Assembly (NCBI RefSeq): GCF_007860015.1
Contig: NZ_SJPS01000001.1
Coordinates: 1,054,001 to 1,118,000, forward strand
Direction: 5' to 3'
Source of the DNA: Bythopirellula polymerisocia
GTDB lineage: Bacteria; Planctomycetota; Planctomycetia; Pirellulales; Lacipirellulaceae
DNA length: 64,000 bases
Shown here: positions 14,938 through 23,849 of the stretch, piece after piece
Numbering within the stretch: the first letter of the stretch is position 1
Layout of the letters: every line of letters begins with the position of its first letter
Notes under the pieces: model-generated
What the model saw: only the letters and a program-made list of their open reading frames with translations
The model's database searches: none
What the model was told of the DNA's origin: nothing
Made by a program: the position numbers and the translations under genes

Positions 14938-16206
14938 TCACTCGTCGTTTGCCACAACCAACTGCAATTCGGTTGATTCTTCGACGACGGCGGTAGCGTC
15001 CGTTTCTGGTTGAGGCTCGAGTGGAGCAGGGGATGGTGCCGGCGTGGTTGGCTCGACAATGCTGCCGCCACAGGGAACCTTGACCATGATCGTACGAGGA
15101 ACTCGAATGGTGTAAGTCACGGGAACTTTCTTGCAGACGGTTCGAGGAACCTGCACGGTTTCCTGCTGCTCAACCATTCGGCATACACGCACCTGGAAGG
15201 GTTCGACACGTTCTTCTTGCACGAAGCGACAAACCGTCACAGGTACCTGGCGGACACGCTCTTCCTGCACGAATTTACATACTTGAATAGGAACTTGCTT
15301 TTCGACCCGCTCCACTACCTGGCGACACGTGGTCACCGGCACCATGCGCACCTGCTCTTCTTGGACGGTCCGGCAAACCTGAACGGGCACCTTGCGAACA
15401 ACTTCCTCAGGAACCTGGCGACAAACCTGGACGGGTACCCTTTCGACTACTTCTTCGGGACACATCGTGGTCACGGGTACTTGCTGGGCAACGACGTTCG
15501 GTTTCCAGACTCGATTGACGACTTGCTGTGGAGGGGTCTGGATGTTGGCCCAGACTAGACCAGGACGTTGCACTTGGATCTGGCCCGTTACTGGATTAGC
15601 CACTTGCGTGGCAGGCATCCAGGTAAGGCCGCGCCGCACGAGTTGACCGGGTACGGTGGACACCTGATCCACAAAGCAGCCCTGGTCGGCAAAGCGTGTT
15701 TCCATCCGCGTCACAGGTCGCATCACAGTAACGCGGCGTTCTTGCTCAACGGTTTCCGTCACGGGTCGCATCACCGTAAATCGTTCTTCACGCTCGGCAG
15801 TCTCCCATACCTGGCGCTGAACGGTAAATCGTTCTTCACGCTGACTGGTTTCGGTAACATTGCGGACCTGATTGTAGCTGGCGTCCCGCATCTGCGTCTC
15901 ATAGACGGGGCGTGAAACCATGTAACGCTCTTCGCGAATGTTTGTCTCCGTCACGGGACGCGTCACCGTGTAGCGGCGCTCGCGCTGCTGGGTTTCCCAG
16001 ACAGGAATCTTGCGCACTACTTGCCGTTCTTCGAAAAGCGTCGCTGTCTCAAGCCGAAACGCAGTCACCTGTTTTTCTTCAAACACGGTCTGACACTGCA
16101 AGGTGAATGCCGGCTGACAGCACATGTCGCACTGCGCAGATGCGGAGTTCGCCTGACAACAGATTGAAGTAACAACAGACAGCGCTAAACAAATGTGGCG
16201 ATTCAT
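14938..16206 (-). CDS. YTV-repeat cell-surface protein
   Basis: A 422-residue secreted protein with a signal peptide (1-24, ending SASA) and Cys-rich start (CDMCC). Two repeat arrays follow. Residues ~58-170 hold about seven units of the type RERRYTVTRPVTET, the Y-T-V signature that names the family. Residues ~240-378 hold about nine units of the type EERVRQVPVTVCRFVQ, each with one Cys, suited to regular disulfide cross-linking. A Pro/Glu-rich acidic tail ends the protein. YTV proteins are known from planctomycete cell surfaces, where they are thought to be structural. AGGAT lies ten bases before the ATG. It is monocistronic. Confidence 0.85.
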   Translation of the reverse strand: MNRHICLALSVVTSICCQANSASAQCDMCCQPAFTLQCQTVFEEKQVTAFRLETATLFEERQVVRKIPVWETQQRERRYTVTRPVTETNIREERYMVSRPVYETQMRDASYNQVRNVTETSQREERFTVQRQVWETAEREERFTVMRPVTETVEQERRVTVMRPVTRMETRFADQGCFVDQVSTVPGQLVRRGLTWMPATQVANPVTGQIQVQRPGLVWANIQTPPQQVVNRVWKPNVVAQQVPVTTMCPEEVVERVPVQVCRQVPEEVVRKVPVQVCRTVQEEQVRMVPVTTCRQVVERVEKQVPIQVCKFVQEERVRQVPVTVCRFVQEERVEPFQVRVCRMVEQQETVQVPRTVCKKVPVTYTIRVPRTIMVKVPCGGSIVEPTTPAPSPAPLEPQPETDATAVVEESTELQLVVANDE

Positions 16207-16606
16207 GCCAAGTATCCTGATTCAATTTGTGGAAAAGAAACGATTTCCGAAGCCGCGTGCGCTTCTAGACTAACAAGACCCTCTAATACAGTGTTGCGGA
16301 CAAACTGCGCCGAGGCAAATAATTCTTCTCAAGTATTGACTTGCTAGCACCGACAATGTTGCAAAAAAACAACATGCAGAGAAGCTAGCGAGCATTTGCC
16401 CTTTCATTAAATGTGTCCAGGAATCTTGCCACCAGCAATGGGTGAAATGACCAGAAGCACGAAAAGCGAAAACCGAACATTTCGCAGTCGCTACAACCGG
16501 CAAAGTTTGAAGCGCGACTGAGCTACTTGGCCGCGCCGTGGCAGGTCCAACATCAAACGAGACAGCTACTCGAAGGATCGGAGCACGTTCGACTTGCCCC
16601 ACCCTA
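16207..16606. other. 400-base spacer upstream of the YTV gene
   Basis: It should carry the YTV promoter (minus strand) and the 3' end of nagA. A 110-codon frame on the minus strand (16270-16602) has an implausible composition and no ribosome-binding site, so I do not call it. No repeat or strong hairpin was seen. Confidence 0.35.
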
Positions 16607-17542
16607 TTACCTCAGCGCACTACGCGGATTGTGAAACATGAGCCGCGACACTTCTTCATTAGTGAGACCGATCTCACGCCGCAGGTTGGATTCCAGTTGA
16701 GGCATCGTCGCCGACGAGCCTGCCAAGTGAGAACGATCCGCTGACCAAGTGGCACCTTGCTCGTCGACAACGACTGACTGATCGCCTAGTTGATACTTAC
16801 CAGGACCTAAACCTGCAGCACTGATGGCGTCGGTGACGACAATAGCGCGCTTCAGACCTGTTACTTTGAGGTAGTTTCCCAGGGCAGGCCAAGGGACATG
16901 CACACCATCAGCGATGAAGCTAATCCAGAGTTGGTCAGCACGACTCAGAACACGTTGAATGATGTTGTCGTGCCGCGGCAATTCCAACGGGCAGCCGTTG
17001 CCCAGGTGCGTAAACATAGTGAGTCCCGCGTCAATCGCGGCATCAAGCTCATCGAGTGACGGATTGCAATGCCCTGCCGCGACGCATATTCCCTGCGCTG
17101 CCAACATGCGGGTGACAGCCATGTCTGCATCTTGTTCTGGGGCTAGTGTGACGATTCGCACGAGCCCCTCGGCAGCGTCTAACAGGCGCTGCATGGCATC
17201 GACATTTGCTGGACGTACTGCCGAGGCAGGATGGGTTCCAACATAACCAGGCTCTGGAAGAATAAACGGCCCCTCAACATGAAATCCCCAAATGACACTC
17301 TGAGAGAACGGATCGGCTGCCCGCAGAGTCGCCAGGCGACTCAGGCGGCTAGCCATTCGCTCGATGTCGTCGGTGATGATCGTTGCCAGTATTCCTGCGA
17401 TGCCATCCGCCGCTAGATGTTCACAAGCTTGATGCAGCGACTCGGCAGTAAGCTGGTCACTATTGAAGTCGACCCCCTGATAGCCATTGACTTGCAAGTC
17501 GATATAACGACCTTGTCGATCGCTCATCAGAGGAGCCGTCAT
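16607..17542 (-). CDS. nagA: N-acetylglucosamine-6-phosphate deacetylase (short form)
   Basis: Removes acetate from GlcNAc-6-P to give glucosamine-6-P in amino-sugar breakdown or cell-wall recycling. Amidohydrolase motifs are in order: [39 protein letters not shown] (metal His), FTHLGNGC (metal His), FIADGVHVP, and the catalytic Asp in [12 protein letters not shown]. At 311 residues it is shorter than typical NagA (~380) because the ~50-residue N-terminal beta-sandwich half and part of the C-terminus are missing; many planctomycete forms seem similar. The ATG overlaps the nagB stop by four bases (ATGA), so the two are coupled. Confidence 0.85.
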   Translation of the reverse strand: MTAPLMSDRQGRYIDLQVNGYQGVDFNSDQLTAESLHQACEHLAADGIAGILATIITDDIERMASRLSRLATLRAADPFSQSVIWGFHVEGPFILPEPGYVGTHPASAVRPANVDAMQRLLDAAEGLVRIVTLAPEQDADMAVTRMLAAQGICVAAGHCNPSLDELDAAIDAGLTMFTHLGNGCPLELPRHDNIIQRVLSRADQLWISFIADGVHVPWPALGNYLKVTGLKRAIVVTDAISAAGLGPGKYQLGDQSVVVDEQGATWSADRSHLAGSSATMPQLESNLRREIGLTNEEVSRLMFHNPRSALR

Positions 17543-18294
17543 GACCGATTCTCTAGCAAACTAGCTGAGGGGGGATCCAGGTACAGCCTGGCGTTGCTGT
17601 GCTCTTGAAGAATGGAAGCAGGCACCTGATTCGTAACGGGTCCTTCGACGACATCGCGCACCGCCTGGGCTTTGCGCTCATCGGGAACACTGCAGATGAT
17701 ATGCCGCGACTTCATGATCTGCCGAATTGACATGCTGATCGCCTCGCGCGGCACTGCGTCGAGTGAGTCGAACCAGCCTTCGCCCAATTGTTGGCGACGA
17801 CAATCTTCGTCCAGCTCAACGATCAAGTACGGTTCTTCCGTCTCGAAGTCTGCAGGGGGATCGTTAAACGCCAAATGCCCATTCTCGCCGATGCCCACGA
17901 AAGCAACGTCGATGGGCTGGGCACGAATGAGTTTGCTGAGTCGCTCACACTCCGCTGGCACATCGCCCGACCCGTCAAGTCCTTCTCCATTCACATAGTG
18001 AAAATCTTTGATCGGTACTTGATCGACGAATCGCTCCTTCAGATAGCCACGGAACGATGCTGGATGAGTCATTGGCAATCCGAGGTATTCATCCAAATGA
18101 AATCCAGTGACCCGTGTCCAGTCAATGTCTGGCTGGGCCACCAGGGCTGCGAGAGTATCAAATTGTGAAGCCCCCGTAGCGACAATGATCGACGCCTGCC
18201 CTTGTTCAGCCAGAACCTGCCGGAGAATCGTAGCGCCCTCCTCGGCAGACTGACGACCAAGCTCCTCTTTACTGGAACAGATAATGATTTTCAT
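17539..18294 (-). CDS. nagB: glucosamine-6-phosphate deaminase (NagB family)
   Basis: Converts glucosamine-6-P to fructose-6-P and ammonia. The 251-residue protein shows the SIS/NagB fold: [14 protein letters not shown], the catalytic Asp in [10 protein letters not shown] (Asp72 of E. coli), and [14 protein letters not shown] with the ring-opening His (His143). At the positions of E. coli Asp141 and Glu148 this protein has Asn and Asp, a variant seen in some sister families, so activity should be confirmed. It is the first gene of a two-gene unit with nagA, which supports the amino-sugar role. Confidence 0.85.
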   Translation of the reverse strand: MKIIICSSKEELGRQSAEEGATILRQVLAEQGQASIIVATGASQFDTLAALVAQPDIDWTRVTGFHLDEYLGLPMTHPASFRGYLKERFVDQVPIKDFHYVNGEGLDGSGDVPAECERLSKLIRAQPIDVAFVGIGENGHLAFNDPPADFETEEPYLIVELDEDCRRQQLGEGWFDSLDAVPREAISMSIRQIMKSRHIICSVPDERKAQAVRDVVEGPVTNQVPASILQEHSNARLYLDPPSASLLENRS

Positions 18295-18339
18295 TTGGTC
18301 TTTCTCATTGCGGCAATGGTCACAAAGTGTCTTAACGAA

Positions 18340-19410
18340 TCAGTTCGAAAGTATCCCCAGTACCTCTTGGGCACGATCCACCAATTGTGGAGGGACTTGC
18401 TCAGATTGCTCGGCTGCTTCATCGATCAAATTTTGCACCGCAGAACTTAACTGGGACAAGTCCGCAGCGGGATTCTTGTCGTGTATCACGACCGCTGCGT
18501 CCAACGCGTTCTTGATAATCGTATTGCGTTTGCGAAGCTGCGCTTGGGGGAGGGAGTCTTTCGTCGTCACAGCGAGCGATTTCAGGTCGACCATTTCTGC
18601 CACTGCTGCCACGGCCAACACATTCCCGTGACGTGCCAGCGCGAGGGCAGCATTGTAGCGGGCATCGGCGTGCAGGTCATCGACGAGAGTTTCTAGTTCC
18701 GTATCGAGCCGAGGATCAGAATCATTGGACAAGGTGATAACTCCCAGTGCATAGGCCGTCTGGGAACGAATCGCGTCGTTCTGGTCGTTACTCAGCTCAA
18801 CAAACGTATCGACAAATTGTTTGTCTTGAATCTCGCGGGGAGGATCCTGCATGCGAAAATCTTCCGCCAGGATCGCCAGCGAATTGATCGCCGACCCGCG
18901 GACATAGGTATCAGGATCCTCACGGGCCGCCCGTAAGAGTACCTCGACACCGTCGTCTACATGGAATTCTCCCAAGGCCGAGCAGAGAAAGCTGCGGAGT
19001 TTAACCGAGCCATCGTCGGCGTTGCCTGATGTGATTTCCTCGTCGAGCAACTGTGCCAGTTGGCTTGCCAAATCAGAATTGTTCTTGAGCTCGGGATTCT
19101 GCTGCTCGTTACGCAGGGCGTTGGCCAATTCAAAGGCTTCCTGCCAACGGTTTTGGCTTGAGCTCCGCAAGGTAGCGACAATTTTTGCCGGATCTCGCTC
19201 TCCCGTATTGGCCAGTGAGGTCACAAGCATCCCCAACAGGACGACCGCCAGTACAATCACAGCCGGGATGACAAACAACTGCAGAATGAAGCCGGCACTG
19301 GGAGGCTCGACGGGAGGAAGCAGTTCGTCGGCGTTGAGAGGTCCCAAGGGGGTAGGTCCGGGAGGGTCGGGCGAATTCGCGAAGGAAGATTGAGGTGGGT
19401 TGGAAGACAT
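18340..19410 (-). CDS. membrane-anchored HEAT-repeat protein
   Basis: A 356-residue protein. The N-terminus is Pro-rich (residues 1-40), followed by one membrane helix (about 42-66, FVIPAVIVLAVVLLGMLVTS), then an all-helical domain with HEAT-like repeats: GVEVLLRAAREDPDTYVRGS, VDTFVELSNDQNDAIRSQTA, and LETLVDDLHADARYNAALAL. HEAT arrays bind protein partners. Function is unknown. It lies 45 bases upstream of nagB on the same strand and may share its transcript. Confidence 0.7.
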   Translation of the reverse strand: MSSNPPQSSFANSPDPPGPTPLGPLNADELLPPVEPPSAGFILQLFVIPAVIVLAVVLLGMLVTSLANTGERDPAKIVATLRSSSQNRWQEAFELANALRNEQQNPELKNNSDLASQLAQLLDEEITSGNADDGSVKLRSFLCSALGEFHVDDGVEVLLRAAREDPDTYVRGSAINSLAILAEDFRMQDPPREIQDKQFVDTFVELSNDQNDAIRSQTAYALGVITLSNDSDPRLDTELETLVDDLHADARYNAALALARHGNVLAVAAVAEMVDLKSLAVTTKDSLPQAQLRKRNTIIKNALDAAVVIHDKNPAADLSQLSSAVQNLIDEAAEQSEQVPPQLVDRAQEVLGILSN

Positions 19411-19507
19411 GACAAACCATGGGATGATGACGCGCTAGTAATCCACGTAGAATATCCCATCTCAGCACATTGCCGCAACCAACAACTCCTTTCTTTGACT
19501 ATCCGCC

Positions 19508-20245
19508 ATGCAGAAACTGGAACTCACCCTGCCGACTGCCGCGGAAAATCTGGCCCTCGACGAGGCTCTGCTCGCCGCCTGCGAAGCGGGTGAGATCACA
19601 GACGGGGTATTACGTCTGTGGGAGCCGGCCCGGCATTTTGTCGTACTAGGCCGATCTAGCGATCCGGAGGTAGAGGTCAATTTGGCAGCGTGTTGTCAGA
19701 AAAGAATACCGGTGCTCCGGCGGGCGAGTGGTGGAGGGACCATTGTCGCCGGGCCAGGCTGTCTTATGGTGGCCGTCGTGCTGAGTTACGCAAAATATCC
19801 TGAATTGAGGTCTATTGACTGCGCGCACTGTTTTGTGTTGCAACGCATCAGGGATTGCCTCACGTTACTTGTGCCGGGGATCCAAGTCGTTGGCACGAGC
19901 GATCTGGCAGTCGGGACTTCAGAATCTCAACTGCAAAAGTTCTCGGGCAACGCCCTGCGCGCCAAGCGGACCCATCTGCTCTATCATGGTACGTTGCTGT
20001 ACGATTTCGATCTCGATCAATTAACTCAGCTTCTAGCGGCTCCGACTCGCGAGCCCGACTACCGTGCTTGCAGACATCATCGCGAATTCGTAACAAATCT
20101 CCCACTGAGTTGTGCTCAACTTGTTGCCGCCCTGACGACAGGCTGGCAGGCGACAGAATCTCTCGCCAACTGGCCTGAAGAACGCACCCAAAAAATCCGC
20201 CAAGAAAAATATGCAAATGATCCGAAGTGGGTCATAACAAATTGA
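19508..20245 (+). CDS. lipoate/biotin protein ligase-like protein (LplA family)
   Basis: A 245-residue BPL_LplA_LipB fold protein. Visible: ENLALDEALL, the LRLWEPARHFVVLGRSSDP entry strands, the RRASGGGTIVAGPGCL nucleotide/lipoyl loop, the candidate catalytic lysine in KFSGNALRAKR, and the HGTLLYDFD motif. Such proteins attach or transfer lipoyl or octanoyl groups to dehydrogenase subunits and glycine-cleavage H protein. It lacks the C-terminal accessory domain of E. coli LplA, so it may be a transferase that needs a partner or an amidotransferase. It starts a plus-strand run with the NUDIX and cysteine-cluster genes. Confidence 0.8.
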   Translation: MQKLELTLPTAAENLALDEALLAACEAGEITDGVLRLWEPARHFVVLGRSSDPEVEVNLAACCQKRIPVLRRASGGGTIVAGPGCLMVAVVLSYAKYPELRSIDCAHCFVLQRIRDCLTLLVPGIQVVGTSDLAVGTSESQLQKFSGNALRAKRTHLLYHGTLLYDFDLDQLTQLLAAPTREPDYRACRHHREFVTNLPLSCAQLVAALTTGWQATESLANWPEERTQKIRQEKYANDPKWVITN

Positions 20246-20267
20246 CTGAAGCACAAAGTACAATTCC

Positions 20268-20840
20268 ATGCATCGCCGACCACTTTTGGAACTCCTGGAC
20301 CGTTACACGGCTCGCTATCCCGACGAGACCGAAGTTGTCGCGCGGATTCGCCACTTCGTGGAAAGCTCTCCAGACTGTTTTGAGCGAACCTGCCGACCAG
20401 GGCACATCACCGGTTCCGCATGGATCTTGTCGCACGACGGCCAGAAGTGTTTGCTGGTCCATCACGCCAAGCTCGATCGCTGGCTGCAACCGGGAGGGCA
20501 TTCAGATGGCGAGACTGCCGTTGAAGACGTGGCACTGCGAGAAGCCTGTGAGGAGACTGGACTGAACAGTCTCGTATTGCCGCACACAAAAGGCGAACTC
20601 GTACCACTGGATCTAGACGTACACCTGATTCCGGCCCGATATGATGCCGCGGGCAACCTGATCGAAGATGCCCACGAACACCACGACGTACGGTTTCTTC
20701 TTCTGGCAGAAGCCAATCAGCAGATCACCGTCAGCGAAGAATCCCACGACGTGGGTTGGTTTACTCATGGCGAAGTCTCGCAACTGACCGAGGAGGAAAG
20801 CGTCCTACGGATGCTCCGCAAGGCGGGGCCTTTTGATTGA
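20268..20840 (+). CDS. NUDIX hydrolase
   Basis: A 190-residue NUDIX protein. The box GGHSDGETAVEDVALREACE, followed by ETG, carries the REAxEETG core that binds Mg. The first glutamate of the consensus is displaced by one residue, as in a branch that begins GGHxDGE. The N-terminal ~40 residues are helical (LLELLDRYTARYPDETEVVA) and the FERTCRPGHITGSAWIL strand leads into the fold. The substrate (a nucleoside diphosphate linked to X) cannot be predicted. It lies 22 bases after the lipoate-ligase-like gene. Confidence 0.85.
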   Translation: MHRRPLLELLDRYTARYPDETEVVARIRHFVESSPDCFERTCRPGHITGSAWILSHDGQKCLLVHHAKLDRWLQPGGHSDGETAVEDVALREACEETGLNSLVLPHTKGELVPLDLDVHLIPARYDAAGNLIEDAHEHHDVRFLLLAEANQQITVSEESHDVGWFTHGEVSQLTEEESVLRMLRKAGPFD

Positions 20841-20923
20841 CTCTTTCACTGCTTTTCAGCCAGCCTCAGAACTGTTAGTTTACTCTTTTTACATTACATA
20901 CGGCGGAAACAGGAATCACTGCC

Positions 20924-21364
20924 ATGTCTACCGGTTACGGACTTACCCAGATCCCCCGCGACGAACTCCCAGAAGGAAAGGTCCTCTGCGAGTACTGCAC
21001 GGCCAAGTGCTGCCGTTATTTTGCCCTGCCGATCGAGACACCTGAGAGTTTCAAGGATCTTGAATACATCCGCTGGTACCTGCTCCACGAACGGGCAAGT
21101 GTCTTCAAAGAGGACGATGATTGGTATCTGTTGGTGCATACCGTCTGCAAGCATCTGCAAGAGAACAATATGTGCGGCATCTACGAAACCCGTCCACAGA
21201 TTTGTCGCGATTACACGACCAAGAATTGCGAATACGAAAGCGATTGGACCTATGAGTTCTACCTCGAGACGGCCGAGCAGGTGTTCGATTACACCGAGGC
21301 AGTGATCCAAAAGAAGGGCCAAAGTATCCGCAGCCGAAAACCCGAACTATTGGCAGTCTTGTAG
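20924..21364 (+). CDS. YkgJ-family cysteine-cluster protein
   Basis: A 146-residue protein with the CxxCxxxCC cluster CEYCTAKCCRYF at about residues 25-36 and further cysteines at VCKHL, MCGIYETRPQICRDY and NCEYES. This is the UPF0153/YkgJ pattern, thought to bind Zn or an Fe-S cluster. Function is unknown. It follows the NUDIX gene by 83 bases and precedes hisS by about 65, in the same direction. Confidence 0.85.
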   Translation: MSTGYGLTQIPRDELPEGKVLCEYCTAKCCRYFALPIETPESFKDLEYIRWYLLHERASVFKEDDDWYLLVHTVCKHLQENNMCGIYETRPQICRDYTTKNCEYESDWTYEFYLETAEQVFDYTEAVIQKKGQSIRSRKPELLAVL

Positions 21365-21431
21365 AAGAAATCAGCCATGGACATCCGCCCAATCAGCGTT
21401 CATCCGTGTTCTAATTCTATGATTGCCGTCC

Positions 21432-22769
21432 ATGCCTGATAAAATTCAACCACGCACACTAAAAGGGTTTCGGGATTATTTGCCCGCGGCGATGATTCCG
21501 CGCGAGTGGCTCGTAGACACAGCCCGGAGGGTGTATCGCTCTTACGGGTTCAGTCCCATTGATACACCGGCACTGGAGTATCTGGAGATTCTAACTGGCA
21601 AGGGGAGTGACGAGACCGACAAGCAGCTTTATCGGTTTGCTGATCACGGTGGGCGGGATGTTGGTTTGCGATTTGACCTCACGGTCCCCCTAGCCCGTTT
21701 CGCTGCCCAGCACATTCAGGAATTAGGGACTCCCTTCAAACGCTATCACATCGCCAACGTCTGGCGGGGTGAAAATACCCAGCGAGGACGCTACCGGGAA
21801 TTCATGCAGTGCGATTTCGACACGATCGGCACCGAGTCGATCTCTGCCGACATTGAAATGGTGCTGGTGGTTCATGATCTTTTCTCTGCGATCGGGATCG
21901 AGCAATTCACGATTCACGGGAACAACCGCCGGGTGCTCAATGGACTATTAGAAAAGCTGGGGCTCGTCGAACAATCGACCTCCGTCCTACGGGCCCTGGA
22001 TAAATTGGCCAAAGCGGGGGCAGAAGTGGTTGCACAGGAGTTGGCAACTACAGCGGGTGCTAGTGACTCTCAGGTCCGCGACATCATGAAATTGGCTTCG
22101 CTCTCAGGAGATAACAATCAAATTCTCGCACAGCTTGAGCCGCTACTCTCCGGCAGCGAAACAGGAGAGCGGGGCCTTACAGAACTTTCCGAGATAAGCA
22201 ATGCAATCGCGGCTGTCGGCGTCCCCAGCGAGCGATTTCGTATCGATGTCGGTATTGCTCGCGGACTTGACTACTACACCGGTACCGTGCTGGAAACTTT
22301 TCTTGATGATCTGCCGGGAATCGGGAGTGTCTGCAGCGGCGGGCGCTACGACAATCTCGCGGAAGTCTACACGAAAGAACATCTCCCTGGGGTGGGGGCC
22401 TCCCTGGGTCTCGACCGACTGTTGTCCGCTTTGGAAGAGCTAGGAACTCTCGAAAAAACATCGACCCCCGCACCGGTGTTCCTGCCCTTCTTCGATGCCG
22501 ACCGCCGCAACGAGTATCTTCGACTCGCAGCCCAATTGCGCGCAGCCGGCATCGGCGTAGAATTTTTCCCCGAGCCCAAGAAACTCGGCAAGCAACTCCA
22601 ATTTGCCGACCGACGCGGATTTCGTGTGGCGCTGATCATGGGAGCTGACGAGTTCGCCGCCGGCCAATGCCAAGTCAAAGACCTTTCTTCGGGGGGAAGT
22701 ACTACGGCGTCGACATCAGACGATGCTGCCGCGGTGATTGCAGAAATACTGCAAATTCTCAAAGCATAG
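21432..22769 (+). CDS. hisS: histidyl-tRNA synthetase
   Basis: A class II aminoacyl-tRNA synthetase that charges tRNA-His. The 445 residues show motif 1 (PRTLKGFRDYLP start and IDTPALE), RFDLTVPLARFAA, motif 2 YHIANVWRGENTQRGRYREF followed by MQCDFD, the histidine-specific ARGLDYYTG motif (about 280), CSGGRYDNL, motif 3 GASLGLDRL, and a C-terminal anticodon-binding domain. ATG 21432 is chosen; the frame extends to a TTG at 21423 that adds only three residues. Confidence 0.95.
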   Translation: MPDKIQPRTLKGFRDYLPAAMIPREWLVDTARRVYRSYGFSPIDTPALEYLEILTGKGSDETDKQLYRFADHGGRDVGLRFDLTVPLARFAAQHIQELGTPFKRYHIANVWRGENTQRGRYREFMQCDFDTIGTESISADIEMVLVVHDLFSAIGIEQFTIHGNNRRVLNGLLEKLGLVEQSTSVLRALDKLAKAGAEVVAQELATTAGASDSQVRDIMKLASLSGDNNQILAQLEPLLSGSETGERGLTELSEISNAIAAVGVPSERFRIDVGIARGLDYYTGTVLETFLDDLPGIGSVCSGGRYDNLAEVYTKEHLPGVGASLGLDRLLSALEELGTLEKTSTPAPVFLPFFDADRRNEYLRLAAQLRAAGIGVEFFPEPKKLGKQLQFADRRGFRVALIMGADEFAAGQCQVKDLSSGGSTTASTSDDAAAVIAEILQILKA

Positions 22770-22839
22770 TCTCCTTCTTATTGGGGGCTTATTGGGGGAT
22801 TTGTGTATCAACACAAACTCGTGGAAAACGTAGAATAGA

Positions 22840-22941
22840 TTGAGACGCAGATATCGCGGAGGCGCAGAGGAATTACGGAGAATGTTGCGATTCAATTCTT
22901 TTCTGAGAGGTTCTGCGCCTCAGCGACCCCTGCGTTTAATC
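22840..22941. repeat. intergenic inverted-repeat element, family A, copy 2
   Basis: The left arm 22840-22882 and right arm 22900-22941 form a ~40-base imperfect inverted repeat around a ~17-base centre. In the right arm TTCTGCGCCTCAGCGA is followed by CCCCTGCGTTTAAT. The reverse complement of the left arm reads CTGCGCCTCCGCGATATCTG, then CGTCTCAA. There is no open frame inside. It follows hisS and precedes the nuclease-like gene. Confidence 0.65.
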
Positions 22942-22976
22942 TTTCATTAATTCATCACAAGCTGTACTTCAATCCC

Positions 22977-23540
22977 ATGGCCAAGCGCAACAACCACTAC
23001 GAACTTGCTTTTGAGGGGTACCTGCGCGAGCAGCGGGTGGCCTATGTGGCGGTCGACGAACAGCGGCGGAGTCTCATTGCCCAGGGGTCACTCAAGAATC
23101 TCGATTATATCGTCTCACCATCGGATAATGTCTCTCTGCTTGTCGATATTAAGGGACGTCAATTCCCCTCCGGGCAAAAACACAAACAATATTGGCGCAA
23201 TTGGTCTACGTGGGATGATCTGGTGAGCATGGCCCGCTGGCAAGAAAAGCTGGGAACAGCCAGCCTGGCACTCTTAGTATTCGCTTACGAAATCGTTGGG
23301 AGCCGCTCACCCCTCGATCCCGAAAAGCTGTTCCATTTTCGCCAGCGAAGCTATGCCTTCCTGGGTGTGCGGGTGGCCGACTACATCCACTTTTCCCGGC
23401 AATTATCCGCCAAATGGCAAACCGTGAGCATGTCGACACCCCTATTTCGTCAGGCGGCATTTCCCTTGGATACGATCCTGGGGTCTGCAACCAGCGAGAC
23501 TTTAGTTGAGCCTGTTGGCGTCGCTGGTGCGAGTGGTTAA
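22977..23540 (+). CDS. putative PD-(D/E)XK nuclease-like protein
   Basis: A 187-residue protein starting MAKRNNHYELAFEGYLREQR. The N-terminal helix with HYExxFExYL, then KNLDYIV and the strand LLVDIKGRQF, reproduces the spacing of a restriction-endonuclease-like core (E on the first helix, D and DxK on the central strands). The C-terminal half is basic and aromatic without a known domain. A DNA- or RNA-cleaving role is inferred from this motif. It may simply belong to a conserved planctomycete family. The ATG is preceded by a weak ribosome site. Confidence 0.55.
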   Translation: MAKRNNHYELAFEGYLREQRVAYVAVDEQRRSLIAQGSLKNLDYIVSPSDNVSLLVDIKGRQFPSGQKHKQYWRNWSTWDDLVSMARWQEKLGTASLALLVFAYEIVGSRSPLDPEKLFHFRQRSYAFLGVRVADYIHFSRQLSAKWQTVSMSTPLFRQAAFPLDTILGSATSETLVEPVGVAGASG

Positions 23541-23595
23541 GATAGAGATTGATTCAACGCGGACCGTTCTCTGCAACTCTCAAGAAAGAAAACAT

Positions 23596-23700
23596 ATGGC
23601 CTGGGCGATCGTACTCTTGTGCTTTGTACTCGGTTCATTCAGTGCCCTGCGTCCCAGCGGTCGAACTCTGGATTTCCGCCGCGTGAAGAGCGAAGATTAA
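23596..23700 (+). CDS. 34-residue single-membrane-helix protein
   Basis: MAWAIVLLCFVLGSFSALRP forms one membrane helix, followed by a short basic tail ending RRVKSED. AAGAAAG precedes the ATG at 23596 by about eight bases. The compact hydrophobic-then-charged layout is typical of genuine small membrane proteins, and I recall similar very short proteins in Pirellulales. It is located 55 bases after the nuclease-like gene. Confidence 0.55.
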   Translation: MAWAIVLLCFVLGSFSALRPSGRTLDFRRVKSED

Positions 23701-23749
23701 CTCCCCGCACAATACCAGGGATGGGATTTGTCCGGTGGAACCCATTGTG

Positions 23750-23845
23750 ATTGCAGAGTGCGCCGAGACGCAGAATTTCGCAGTGAATATCGCAATTGCT
23801 CGCTACAGATATCTTCTCTGAGCCTCCGCGAACTCTGAGTTGAAA
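23750..23845. repeat. intergenic inverted-repeat element, family A, copy 3
   Basis: The left arm (about 23750-23787) in reverse complement reads TTCTGCGTCTCGGCGCACTC, then TGCAAT. The right arm (about 23815-23845) reads TTCTCTGAGCCTCCGCGAAC, then TCTGAGTTGAA. The arms match at most positions. There is no coding content. It is a few bases from the 3' end of the aminotransferase gene and could also end its transcript. Confidence 0.6.
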
Positions 23846-23849
23846 AACT

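Noticed and set aside
15010..15915. Plus-strand frames opposite the YTV gene
   Set aside because: Their repeats are the reverse complement of the YTV repeats and their composition is not protein-like; no start signals.
14938..16206. Regular DNA repeats that might be a CRISPR array
   Set aside because: The periodicity is about 45 bases in phase with codons of a single long frame with a signal peptide, with varied synonymous changes, and there are no spacers of random sequence or cas genes.
16270..16602. A 110-codon minus-strand frame in the YTV/nagA spacer
   Set aside because: No ribosome site, no recognisable domain, Cys/Phe-rich composition typical of non-coding A/T-rich DNA.
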